Source of the DNA: Ruminococcus sp.
GTDB lineage: Bacteria; Bacillota; Clostridia; Oscillospirales; Ruminococcaceae
DNA length: 35,677 nucleotides
Assembly (NCBI GenBank): GCA_014799675.1
Contig: JAAVHM010000032.1
Coordinates: 1 to 35,677 of the forward strand
Reading direction: 5' to 3'
The number at the start of each line of letters is the position of its first letter. Within the stretch, counting starts at the first letter, position 1. A program made the position numbers and the translations under genes. This document shows positions 24,255-31,742 of this stretch, in pieces. The notes under the pieces are model-generated. The model did no database searches. It worked only from the letters and a program-made list of their open reading frames with translations, and was not told the DNA's origin.

Positions 24255-26246
24255 TTAAGCTGCAAACTCCTGAAAATTCTCGCTATTTTCTGTGTTTTCA
24301 GAACCTTCAACATTTCCTTCATTTTCAGTATTTTCAACGTTTTCAGTATTTTCGTTATTTTCTACATTTTCAGAATCTTCAACGTTTTCTGTATTTTCGT
24401 TATTTTCTACATTTTCAGAATCTTCAACGTTTTCCGTATTTTCGTTATTTTCAACACTCTCAGTATTTTCAACGTTCTCAACATTTTCAATATCTTCGGT
24501 GTTTTCCGCATTTTCAATATCTTCAACGTTTTCAGAATTTTCTGTATTTTCAAGATCTTCCGTTTCTTCAACTGCATCATCTGAATCTACAAACTTACCA
24601 ATAGGTTCAATATCAAAAGTAATTACCATGTTAAGCATAGCTTGACTTGAATACTGCACGCCCTCAGGAAGCACAGCCCGACCTACGATTTTAAAATATC
24701 CGGTAGTTTCGCCATTTGAACCGTCAGCAAGCGTAAGTATTTCCTTGGACACAGCTTCGCATGAAAATACAAGCTGATTATCACTATTATTATACGTATC
24801 GAAATATACGTTACTCTCATTTGTAGCTTCAATGTAAGCAAACGCAGTAAACTCCGTTTCATTGCCGGTCAAATCATAAGGAGAAATAACCATTCCTCCA
24901 TCAGCCGAAGCCGATGTCGTAGCAACGATCGAAACAGCACAATTACTGTAATTTTTTATAGAATATTCAGGACTTGATATAGAATAGTGAAAACCACTCT
25001 CATCAACGACCTTAAGATTATACGGATTAATTACAACAGAAATCGAAACAGGCAATACCACGCTAATTATAGGATTATCGTCTTCCTCCAAAGCCTCGCT
25101 GTCAGAGTCATCGGGATTTTCCTCATCTGCCGTATTGTCAGAATTTTCTTCATCAGAACTATCATTGTTTTCTTCATCTGCCGCATCGTCAGGGTCATTT
25201 TCATCTGTTATATCGTCTGAATTCTCGCTGTCGGAATCATCGGGATTTTCCTCATCTGTTATATTATCCGAATTCTCATTGTCAGAATTATCGGAATCAT
25301 CTTCGTCTCCTGCATTATCTGAATCCTCAATATCGGAATCATCATTGTTTTCATCATCTGTTGAACTGTCTTCATCTTCTTCGCCGGGATTATCGGAATC
25401 CTCTTCATCCGGTTCACTGTCGGAATCATCGGAAGTTTCAGAGTTTTCATCATCTTCTAAATCTTCATCATCAGATATGATTTCCTCTTCATCTGTAAAA
25501 TCATCACCATATATGATCTCTTCTTCATTTTCATCATCATTGTCTTCGTCGGTATCTCCAATCAAGTCATCGTCTGTAGAGCTATTATCACCTTCGGGCT
25601 GATAATTGTCTTCGGGATTTTCAGGAATTACTATATTATTATAATAGTCATCGGGGAAAATCGGCTTATTGGGATCCACAGGCATTATGTTCTCATTATC
25701 ATTAGAATTTGTAAATTCGTCTGTGTGGTCAACAATAATTTCATCATCGGGATCGCTAAGATTTTCCTCTTCCTTTGAAGTATCATCGGTTTCATTATCA
25801 ACGTTATCAGGCAGATCAGTACCCGCAAGCTCGTCACCGAAGTCATATTCGGAATTGTCGGGAACATTAATATTAATAATAGTACACATATCACAGCAAG
25901 TACCATTACAATTTTCGTCGCAAGCCGCACAGCATATACCATAACAATTATCACTTGGAATAAAAGGGTTTTCCGGTTCTGTATTTTCTGTATAATCAAC
26001 AGAATCTTCATCTTCCGTCACAGCCGGCAGCTCAGTATTGAAACCAAGCGTACTATCAGTACTATCAATATTATCACTATTTTCATCAATGCCGTTTTCA
26101 ACCTCAACATTGACTGCTGTATCATTATCAATTATATCTGTATCATCAGCAAATGCAGTGGCAGGCATTACAAACATTACAGCCAAAGCAAACAGTACTG
26201 CCAATGTAGAATTTCTCAATTTTTTTCTTAAATTAAAGAATTTCAT
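24255..26246 (-). CDS. Secreted, extremely acidic Asp/Glu/Asn/Ser-rich repeat protein with a cysteine-rich motif
   Basis: 663 aa; signal peptide STLAVLFALAVMFVMPATAFA; CYGICCAACDENCNGTCCDMC; long D/E/N/S tracts; C-terminal ENTENVEDSENVENN repeats. No LPxTG seen. Confidence 0.88.
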   Translation of the reverse strand: MKFFNLRKKLRNSTLAVLFALAVMFVMPATAFADDTDIIDNDTAVNVEVENGIDENSDNIDSTDSTLGFNTELPAVTEDEDSVDYTENTEPENPFIPSDNCYGICCAACDENCNGTCCDMCTIININVPDNSEYDFGDELAGTDLPDNVDNETDDTSKEEENLSDPDDEIIVDHTDEFTNSNDNENIMPVDPNKPIFPDDYYNNIVIPENPEDNYQPEGDNSSTDDDLIGDTDEDNDDENEEEIIYGDDFTDEEEIISDDEDLEDDENSETSDDSDSEPDEEDSDNPGEEDEDSSTDDENNDDSDIEDSDNAGDEDDSDNSDNENSDNITDEENPDDSDSENSDDITDENDPDDAADEENNDSSDEENSDNTADEENPDDSDSEALEEDDNPIISVVLPVSISVVINPYNLKVVDESGFHYSISSPEYSIKNYSNCAVSIVATTSASADGGMVISPYDLTGNETEFTAFAYIEATNESNVYFDTYNNSDNQLVFSCEAVSKEILTLADGSNGETTGYFKIVGRAVLPEGVQYSSQAMLNMVITFDIEPIGKFVDSDDAVEETEDLENTENSENVEDIENAENTEDIENVENVENTESVENNENTENVEDSENVENNENTENVEDSENVENNENTENVENTENEGNVEGSENTENSENFQEFAA

Positions 26247-26301
26247 AATACCTCACCTTTCATATAAATTTGCATAAAAATACCTACATTTATTTAGTAT
26301 C

Positions 26302-26330
26302 AGTATATCACCTTTCAATGCATTTGTCAA
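26302..26330 (-). promoter_or_regulatory. Sigma-A-type promoter of the acidic secreted protein
   Basis: Minus strand TTGACA-17 nt-TATACT. Confidence 0.75.
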
Positions 26331-26404
26331 TACCTAAAATCAATATTTTTTATTATTTTTCAGTTCCAATTTCAATGCTGAATAGGCAACCTTTATTATC
26401 ATAA

Positions 26405-26481
26405 TTTTAGCAAATAGTATGTAAATTATATATAATTACTTAGTAATTAGTTAGTAAATATTCTGTAATTTCTTAATAAAT
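26405..26481 (-). repeat. 11-nt tandem repeat array, locus 3 (7 units)
   Basis: Minus strand ATTTATTAAGA|AATTACAGAAT|ATTTACTAACT|AATTACTAAGT|AATTATATATA|ATTTACATACT|ATTTGCTAAAA. Confidence 0.8.
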
Positions 26482-26533
26482 ACAGAATTAAAGTAAATAA
26501 TCGGTAAATTGTTTCAGAATTTACCGATCATAT

Positions 26534-27619
26534 TTATATATTTGCTTTTTCCTCACAGAATATTTTTTCTCGGCAAACTGCGTACAGAACCGACATCACG
26601 GGAACTCCCAAAAGTATTCCCGCTGCGCCGCCTATGCCTGCCCCCAAAAGAATGGCAAGAAGTACCAAAATAGGAGGTATTCCCAAGCTTTTTCCAACCA
26701 CTCGGGGGTAGATGAGATTATTTTCCAACTGCTGCAATACTATTATAAATACCACGAACCACACGGCTTTTATAGGTTTTATCAGAAGTAAAAGAAACGC
26801 CGCGGGAACTGTCCCGATAATCGCTCCAACTACGGGAATAAGCGCGGTTACACCGATTATTGTGCTTATCAGGAGAGCGTACTCGAAACGGAAAAGCTTC
26901 ATGCCGATAAAGCAGAGGACGCCGAGAATGACCGCCTCGGTTATCTGACCGCTGACGAAGCGGCTGAACGTGCTGAAAACCAGTCTGTAGCCGCTGCGTA
27001 GCTTTTCGTAACGCTCCCCCGCAAGTCGTTTTGCGGTGACGGAGACCGCTTTTCTGATATTTTCCTTGTCAATAAGGATATATATGGAAATTACAAAGCC
27101 AATAAGCAGGTCTACCACGCTTCCGATCATGTCGGAGGTCTTGGCATAGGTTGTCCCCAAAATGGCAGGAAGACGTTCCCCCAGACCCGTTACTGCGCTC
27201 TTTAGGGAGGAAAAAATCCCCAGCGTGTCGCGCTTTTCCAATGCGTCGCAGTAGCCTATAAAATTGCTGTAGTAGTAATCGGCGTTGCTGATAAAAAGCT
27301 TCACGCTGGCGGCAAGCTGGGGGACGATTATCCAGACAATTCCAACAGCCAAAGCGGCAAGAAGCAGGTAGGACACCGCCACGGACAGTATAGTCACGCA
27401 CCGACTGCAATTTCTGAACTTTCCCGAAAAAAGCTTCTGGAAGCGGCAAACGGGCATATTCATGACGAACGCAATGGCAAGCCCCAAAAACACGGGCATG
27501 AGGACGTCCAACAGCCTTGAAATAATTCCCATAAAAAATTCGGGCTTTATCACGGCGGCGACTGCTCCCGCTGCCAAAAATACTGCAATTATTATAGTTC
27601 TTACCGTTTTTTTATCCAT
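26534..27619 (-). CDS. AI-2E transporter family (PerM-like) membrane protein
   Basis: 361 aa with multiple TM segments; ALIPVVGAIIGTVPAAFLLLL and QQLENNLIYPRVVGKSLGIPPILVLLAILLGAGIGGAAGILLGVPV. Confidence 0.92.
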   Translation of the reverse strand: MDKKTVRTIIIAVFLAAGAVAAVIKPEFFMGIISRLLDVLMPVFLGLAIAFVMNMPVCRFQKLFSGKFRNCSRCVTILSVAVSYLLLAALAVGIVWIIVPQLAASVKLFISNADYYYSNFIGYCDALEKRDTLGIFSSLKSAVTGLGERLPAILGTTYAKTSDMIGSVVDLLIGFVISIYILIDKENIRKAVSVTAKRLAGERYEKLRSGYRLVFSTFSRFVSGQITEAVILGVLCFIGMKLFRFEYALLISTIIGVTALIPVVGAIIGTVPAAFLLLLIKPIKAVWFVVFIIVLQQLENNLIYPRVVGKSLGIPPILVLLAILLGAGIGGAAGILLGVPVMSVLYAVCREKIFCEEKANI

Positions 27620-27665
27620 AAAAACACCCGCCTTGCTACTATTTTATGTAACAAACGGCGGGGGT
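27620..27665 (-). terminator. Terminator-like hairpin between the lipoprotein operon and the PerM-like gene
   Basis: Minus strand ACCCCCGCC...TTGTTACataaaatAGTAGCAA..GGCGGGTGTTTTT, immediately before the PerM ATG. Confidence 0.6.
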
Positions 27666-27667
27666 TA

Positions 27668-27856
27668 TTACAGGGAAATTTTTGATAATTTTTTGTCACG
27701 ATTTTTGAAACAAGTTTTACAATTTTTAATATTCAATCTTCCATATGCCCTTGCTTCGTCCTCGCTTTTAAACTCCTTTTTTTCGTAAGGATTACTTTTA
27801 GAACACATATTCTCAATATGCAAAGTACCTGTTTTGGTATTTAATATGTATTTCAT
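27668..27856 (-). CDS. Small hypothetical protein with paired cysteines
   Basis: MKYILNTKTGTLHIENMCSKSNPYEKKEFKSEDEARAYGRLNIKNCKTCFKN; RBS GGAGATGATAAAATG. Confidence 0.75.
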   Translation of the reverse strand: MKYILNTKTGTLHIENMCSKSNPYEKKEFKSEDEARAYGRLNIKNCKTCFKNRDKKLSKISL

Positions 27857-27873
27857 TTTATCATCTCCTTTTG

Positions 27874-28521
27874 TCAGCAAATTCCCAAATCTTCAAGAGT
27901 TATTCCAAGACCGCTATCTTTTAAGCTTTTTTCAAAACTTAAATATGAGGTTTGAAATGTAGCATCAAAAACTTTAACTGCTAATTTATTTAACTCATTT
28001 ACTTTCTCGGTTAAATCATATTTCGTTTCCTTAGTAAAATCTAAGTCATTATTAATATTCCAGTTCAATGATTCAATAATTTTGTATCCGCTTAAATCTA
28101 CAGTTGTCGTTCCAGAAAAATTGTCTTTTATTTCAGCATTCACATTTACCTCTTTGGGATTTTCTTTATTAATTGTATAACTTAATTCAATATTTCCAAC
28201 GTCGTTCTCTATAAGAAAAAGTACATTTAACCCCTCACCATTACTTTCTGTACTCACTTCAAAAATTGAAAATGGTTTTGTTCTCATATCTTTATACTTG
28301 TTCTTGTAATAATTTAACACAATTTCCCAATTACAATTATAAATAAGATCTGCACTATCTTTATAATCTTTTAATTCAGTAAGAATTGCTTTTGCTTCCT
28401 CATAATTTCCGCTTTCCATTAACTTTACTGCTTTTTTATAATTAGAACTGTCACACGCTGTAAACATACTTAAAATAATTATCAACGTTACAAAAAAAGG
28501 AAATAATCTTTTAAATTTCAT
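27874..28521 (-). CDS. Predicted lipoprotein with TPR-like N-terminal segment
   Basis: 215 aa; lipobox-like LSMFTACDSS; YKKAVKLMESGNYEEAKAILTELKDYKDSADLIYNC. Confidence 0.85.
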   Translation of the reverse strand: MKFKRLFPFFVTLIIILSMFTACDSSNYKKAVKLMESGNYEEAKAILTELKDYKDSADLIYNCNWEIVLNYYKNKYKDMRTKPFSIFEVSTESNGEGLNVLFLIENDVGNIELSYTINKENPKEVNVNAEIKDNFSGTTTVDLSGYKIIESLNWNINNDLDFTKETKYDLTEKVNELNKLAVKVFDATFQTSYLSFEKSLKDSGLGITLEDLGIC

Positions 28522-28550
28522 TTAGAAAACGCTCCCTTAAATAATTGTAT

Positions 28551-28624
28551 ATACATCTAAACGATAGTACAAACTTATTATAACGTACAAACGAACAATT
28601 GTCAATACATCTATTTGATTGTAT
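28551..28624. promoter_or_regulatory. Two operator-like repeats, presumably for the XRE protein
   Basis: ATACATCTAAACGATAGTAC (28551-28570) and ATACATCTATTTGATTGTAT (28605-28624), 15/20 identical, each with partial dyad symmetry. Confidence 0.65.
28577..28605 (-). promoter_or_regulatory. Consensus sigma-A promoter for the lipoprotein operon
   Basis: Minus strand TTGACA-17 nt-TATAAT, perfect consensus. Confidence 0.88.
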
Positions 28625-28627
28625 GAT
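28599..28627 (+). promoter_or_regulatory. Promoter for the XRE regulator, overlapping the divergent promoter
   Basis: TTGTCA-17 nt-TATGAT. Confidence 0.7.
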
Positions 28628-28665
28628 AAAATTCAAATAAACAACAATTATTAGGAGTGGTTTTT

Positions 28666-29019
28666 GTGTATTGTTACCAAAGAATAAGAGACCTGCGGGA
28701 GGACGCGGATTTACTTCAAAAGCAGGTATGCGGTATAGTTGACTGCAATCAGCAGCAATATCATCTCTACGAAAGCGGCAAACGGGAAATCCCATTTCAC
28801 TGCGCCGTAAAGCTTGCGGATTTTTACGGCGTTTCGCTGGACTACATCGCGGGGCGCACCCACAACAAAAAGGGGCTGAATCGCTCCGAGCTGCCCGAAA
28901 AGGAAACCGAGCTTATAAACAAATTTCGCTCGTTGTCGGACGAGCGAAAAGGCAGATTATTAGAGCGTTTGGACGTACTTTTTGAAGAGCAGGCGCAGGA
29001 TACTAAATCAAACCGTTGA
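28666..29019 (+). CDS. XRE-family HTH transcriptional regulator
   Basis: YQRIRDLREDADLLQKQVCGIVDCNQQQYHLYESGKREIPFHCAVKLADFYGVSLDYIAGRT; GTG start chosen at 28666 with RBS TAGGAG (ORF track start 28657). Confidence 0.92.
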   Translation: MYCYQRIRDLREDADLLQKQVCGIVDCNQQQYHLYESGKREIPFHCAVKLADFYGVSLDYIAGRTHNKKGLNRSELPEKETELINKFRSLSDERKGRLLERLDVLFEEQAQDTKSNR

Positions 29020-29545
29020 TTATTTCCTTTGCCCTGTCGTTGTCGGCACAAATTGTAAGAATTACCCAATTGTCTTTCTCGATAAGGTTTGCGCCGTCAA
29101 GCTTGTACACCTCGTCGGGTGTGTAATCGGTATAAAGGGCGATCTGGCTGTCAAGACGCTTCTGAACGGCTTCCTTGCCTGCCGCCGCGCCGCCGTCCTT
29201 GAATTTGAACACAGCCAGCTCATCGGGATACGCGCCGCTGCCGCAGATAAGCACGGACATTTCCTCAACGGTGGACGTGTCTATATCGTAAAATGCGCCG
29301 ATATTTTCCACGGTTTTCTCTACCGCGGAGGGTATCTCGATCTCCGCTGTGACTGCCGCTGTTATGTCCGCGGCGGAAACGTTCTGCTGCGCCTCTGCGG
29401 AGGCGGGGACGTTTTCCACGGTATCGACCGTACCGTCCGTCGGAATGGTAGCGTCCACCTGAACGGAAGCGTCATTCCCATTGCAGGCGGTGAAAAGCGA
29501 TACGGCAAGAATTGCAGATAAAATTACAGATATTGACTTTTTCAT
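29003..29545 (-). CDS. DUF4358-like lipoprotein
   Basis: MKKSISVILSAILAVSLFTACNGND...VEKTVENIGAFYDIDTSTVEEMSVLICGSGAYPDELAVFKFKD; start at 29545 (ORF track 29578). 3' end overlaps the convergent XRE gene by 17 nt. Confidence 0.85.
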   Translation of the reverse strand: MKKSISVILSAILAVSLFTACNGNDASVQVDATIPTDGTVDTVENVPASAEAQQNVSAADITAAVTAEIEIPSAVEKTVENIGAFYDIDTSTVEEMSVLICGSGAYPDELAVFKFKDGGAAAGKEAVQKRLDSQIALYTDYTPDEVYKLDGANLIEKDNWVILTICADNDRAKEIINGLI

Positions 29546-29558
29546 ACTATTTTTCCTT

Positions 29559-30611
29559 TCATTGGATAATTTCCTCATTTTCGTTTATAACAGCGGTCTG
29601 AACCACCGTTTCTTCCTGCTGTTGAATTGTCTCGGGTACAGCGGCGGGTGTTTCTGCGGGAACGGTTGGGACGGTCTCCGAAACTGCTGCGGCGGAAGTC
29701 TCCGTCGGTGCGGTAACGGGCGCGGACGTGGGAACGTATCCCTCGCTTTCCACCGCCGCTTGAATTGCACTCAATAAAACAGGATATGCTGCGCCTTTCA
29801 AATGCAGACCATCATGTTCCGCATAATCTGCCGCAAGGTAGCCGTCGCTGTCCTGCAAAAGCATAAATATATTGACAAAGGTTACGGATTTTTCCTCCGC
29901 AAGCTTTGCTATATGCTCGTTATATTTGGTAATATTTTCAATTTTCTCGGGCTTTTCGCTTTCGTGAGCAGCCGTTACGGGCGGGATAGACACAAGGAAA
30001 ATTTTGGCGTTTGGACAAGTCTGCCTTAGACCGTCTATGAACTCGCCCATTTTTTCCGCCATATAATCCTCGGAAAGATAGGAAAGACCGTTAGTTCCAA
30101 GCATTATACATATATAATCGGGATCAAGCCCCGCAGCTTTAGTGTAAACGGTTGTCCCGTCGATATCCGCGGTCAGGACGGAAGCGGGGGTAAGACCTAT
30201 CTGCGCGAACACGTTCTCGGGCTTTAAATAACCGTAATTTACCAATCCAACGGAAATAGAGTCGCCGATAATAAGTCCCCTGCCGAAAAATTCGGGGTTG
30301 TATTCCTTTGAAGCGGCTATTGTCTCGGCTTTTTCGGTCTCGGAGGTCTCCTCTGTGGTCGCTTCGGTCTCTGTGGTCGTCACGCTTACCGTGGTGGCTT
30401 CCGTGACTGTTGTCTCGGGGGGAATTACTGATGTTTCCGTGCCGATAACGTTAATTCCCGTTGTTTCATTAACTGCGGAGGAAACGTCCGCAAAGCTGTG
30501 ATTGCGCCAAAAATACACCCCCACCAAGGCTGCAAGGACTATCGCCAGAAAAACGATCGCCCAGACAGCGGCAGCGTCCGCGGGGGAAGCTTTTTCGTTA
30601 TAACTTGCCAT
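29559..30611 (-). CDS. Membrane-anchored SGNH/GDSL hydrolase
   Basis: GRGLIIGDSISVGLVNYGYL...CIMLGTNGLSYLS...AEHDGLHLKGAAYPVLLSAI; N-terminal TM and low-complexity Thr/Glu linker. Confidence 0.88.
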   Translation of the reverse strand: MASYNEKASPADAAAVWAIVFLAIVLAALVGVYFWRNHSFADVSSAVNETTGINVIGTETSVIPPETTVTEATTVSVTTTETEATTEETSETEKAETIAASKEYNPEFFGRGLIIGDSISVGLVNYGYLKPENVFAQIGLTPASVLTADIDGTTVYTKAAGLDPDYICIMLGTNGLSYLSEDYMAEKMGEFIDGLRQTCPNAKIFLVSIPPVTAAHESEKPEKIENITKYNEHIAKLAEEKSVTFVNIFMLLQDSDGYLAADYAEHDGLHLKGAAYPVLLSAIQAAVESEGYVPTSAPVTAPTETSAAAVSETVPTVPAETPAAVPETIQQQEETVVQTAVINENEEIIQ

Positions 30612-30781
30612 AAAAAACCTTCTTAAAGAAAATTTCAAAACACTATATTATTATACAACATACTTCGCTGTTTTTCAAGCATTATTTTAATTTTCGCCTA
30701 TAAATTTTTTACAATTACAGCGGCTGTTTTTAGGCAATTTTTTATAGTTTTTCGGCAACAATTTTTCTGCCAAAAAATAGA

Positions 30782-30814
30782 AACAGCGGCTCATCTTTCA
30801 ACGCTCCGCTGTTA
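30782..30814. other. Inverted repeat (8-bp stem) in divergent intergenic region
   Basis: AACAGCGG...CCGCTGTT; CAGCGGCTGTT also appears at about 30718. Confidence 0.5.
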
Positions 30815-30930
30815 TCATAAGCTATATATCACCTTTCTGTCGGTTCCAAATTCCTCAATAAACCTTTTATGCAAAGATACCTGACGCTGCAATTTTCATC
30901 ATATTATCACAAGAAAATTTTAAGAAAGTA

Positions 30931-30959
30931 TTCACTTTTTACCGAAAATATGTTATAAT
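30931..30959 (+). promoter_or_regulatory. Promoter of ABC transporter operon
   Basis: TTCACT-17 nt-TATAAT with extended -10 TG. Confidence 0.6.
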
Positions 30960-31016
30960 TGTTGTAACTATTTTTAATACTGATCTGCAAGATCAGGATA
31001 AGGAGATATTTCCGAA

Positions 31017-31718
31017 ATGAGCTATGTTGAATTTAAAGATGTTTACAAACGCTACAAAATGGGGGAAGTTACCATTTCTGCCTCGGACGGGGTGAATTTT
31101 GAGATACAAAAGGGCGAATTTGCCGTTATCGTGGGGGCTTCGGGCGCGGGAAAGACCACCGTTCTGAATATGCTTGGCGGCATGGACACCTGCGACGAGG
31201 GCGAAATTATTGTGGACGGCAAAAATATTGCGGCGTTTTCAAAAAAGGAAATGACAAGATACAGGCGGCAGGATATTGGGTTTGTTTTCCAGTTTTACAA
31301 CCTGGTGCAGAACCTTACCGCAAAGGAAAACGTGGAGCTTGCCACGGAGATTTGCTCCGACGCAATGGACGCGGAGGAAGTGCTGAAGCAGGTGGGGCTT
31401 GGGGAGCGTATAAACAATTTCCCCGCCCAGCTTTCGGGGGGCGAGCAGCAGCGTGTTTCCATTGCAAGGGCGTTGGCAAAGTCTCCCAAGCTGTTGCTGT
31501 GCGACGAGCCAACAGGCGCGCTTGATTACGCCACGGGTAAAAATATTCTGAAGCTTTTGCAGGACACCTGCCGCGAAAAGGGCATGACGGTGGTCGTAAT
31601 TACCCACAATCAGGCTATCGCGCCAATGGCTGACCGTGTTATAAAAATCAAGAACAGCAAGGTTTCCCGCGTCACGCTGAACGAAAATCCTGTTGCTGTT
31701 GAGACCATAGAGTGGTAA
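31017..31718 (+). CDS. ABC transporter ATP-binding protein (MacB/LolD-like)
   Basis: [18 protein letters not shown] (Walker A), [33 protein letters not shown]. Confidence 0.96.
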   Translation: MSYVEFKDVYKRYKMGEVTISASDGVNFEIQKGEFAVIVGASGAGKTTVLNMLGGMDTCDEGEIIVDGKNIAAFSKKEMTRYRRQDIGFVFQFYNLVQNLTAKENVELATEICSDAMDAEEVLKQVGLGERINNFPAQLSGGEQQRVSIARALAKSPKLLLCDEPTGALDYATGKNILKLLQDTCREKGMTVVVITHNQAIAPMADRVIKIKNSKVSRVTLNENPVAVETIEW

Positions 31719-31742
31719 AATTTTACATATAAAGGTGAAATA

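Noticed and set aside
25135-25602. Ser-rich plus-strand ORF opposite the acidic protein
   Set aside because: Reverse complement of GAY/GAR-rich sequence reads as Ser/Phe; not an independent gene.
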